A stretch of 64,000 bases of DNA from Phycisphaeraceae bacterium (GTDB lineage Bacteria > Planctomycetota > Phycisphaerae > Phycisphaerales > UBA1924): assembly GCA_020639135.1 (NCBI GenBank), contig JACKHE010000004.1, positions 226,532-290,531 on the forward strand, written 5' to 3'. Shown here piece by piece: positions 63,824-64,000 of this stretch (position 1 is its first letter; every line of letters starts with the position of its first letter). The notes beneath the pieces are model-generated. The model searched no databases. It had not been told where the DNA came from and worked only from the letters and a program-made list of their open reading frames with translations. Made by a program: the position numbers and the translations under genes.

Positions 63824-64000
63824 GTGGACGCGCTGCGGAGCCGACATCGAATCATCGCGTTGACCGGGCTGTTGGCGTACGTCATCGCGTCGTTCGGGTT
63901 CCTCCCGGCGCCCTCGATGGTGCGGAATCTCCTCGGGATCCACGGCGCCGAGCGGTTCCCGTGCGAATCGCACGCCTGCGGCTGCACCGATGCGGAACTC
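63824..64000 (+). CDS. Membrane protein with Cys-rich motif, 3' end cut by window
   Basis: Fifty-nine codons from GTG 63824 are visible: a membrane helix IIALTGLLAYVIASFGFLP and then RFPCESHACGCTDAEL. The FPC-x-(4)-CGC arrangement resembles small planctomycete membrane proteins of unknown function that continue into a Cys-rich segment; this is from memory. Divergent from the preceding lipoprotein gene. Confidence 0.5.
   Translation, partial: MDALRSRHRIIALTGLLAYVIASFGFLPAPSMVRNLLGIHGAERFPCESHACGCTDAEL

Overview
The window is very GC-rich chromosomal DNA from what looks like a planctomycete of the Phycisphaerae type. The main clues are secreted proteins carrying dockerin-like type I repeats of the form DLNGDGVVDTADLGILL (three separate loci), a short coiled-coil protein and a C-terminal Cys-rich membrane protein that I recall from planctomycetes, GT-rich and ATGA-overlapped gene starts, and paired-hairpin intergenic repeats that begin GTGCCAC and end GTGGCAC. 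There is no rRNA, CRISPR array, insertion sequence or prophage.

Layout. 1-9.7 kb: a truncated giant secreted protein with dockerin-like repeats, a long gene-poor gap (3665-4429), a HEAT-repeat lipoprotein divergent from a TPR protein, a membrane TPR-like protein, a cupin and a metallo-beta-lactamase-fold hydrolase. 10.4-15.5 kb: a complete metal-uptake operon (binding protein, ATPase, two permeases that both end in DtxR-like domains) preceded by a sigma70-like promoter and a 16-bp MntR-type palindrome, and followed by a convergent mntR gene. 15.5-25.1 kb: hydrolase, double-YHS protein, S41 peptidase, MFS transporter overlapping trpB, lspA next to a histone-tailed DksA-like protein, accA and proC. 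25.1-26.0 kb: a lower-GC orphan membrane gene sitting between two near-identical ~96-bp direct repeats that include the 3' end of proC. 26-36.9 kb: ABC-2 exporter, UbiD-family decarboxylase, fatty acid desaturase, dockerin-type lipase, a split YeeE/YedE sulfur transporter, and an EEP phosphatase/GT9/DinB tail of the next operon.

36.9-46.6 kb is the most striking metabolic locus: on the minus strand a class III aminotransferase, nitrilase-type amidase, 919-residue Orn/Lys/Arg-type decarboxylase, ATP-grasp protein and C45 Ntn-hydrolase are translationally coupled by ATGA/GTGA overlaps, with a semialdehyde dehydrogenase gene just upstream. Together they could decarboxylate a basic amino acid, trim or transaminate the product and ligate or release an amide. 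A divergent ATPase/permease pair (46.9-49.7 kb), separated by a region with a perfect 16-bp palindrome, and a convergent binding protein gene may supply or export a related compound or take up iron.

53.0-55.4 kb is a low-GC insertion: a decayed copy of tRNA-Ser(GCU) on the left, a start-less RHS core joined to a nuclease-like C-terminal toxin domain, an ATGA-overlapped probable immunity gene, and an intact tRNA-Ser(GCU) on the right. 55.5-64 kb is housekeeping: a coiled-coil protein, a DUF3553 protein, rpoZ, coaC-like flavoprotein, a membrane protein, rsmD, metK with a two-hairpin leader, an MshEN-domain protein, a lipoprotein and a partial membrane protein.

Starts were chosen from open frames, overlaps and visible Shine-Dalgarno-like stretches; functions come from recognisable motifs and family memory only, without database searches.
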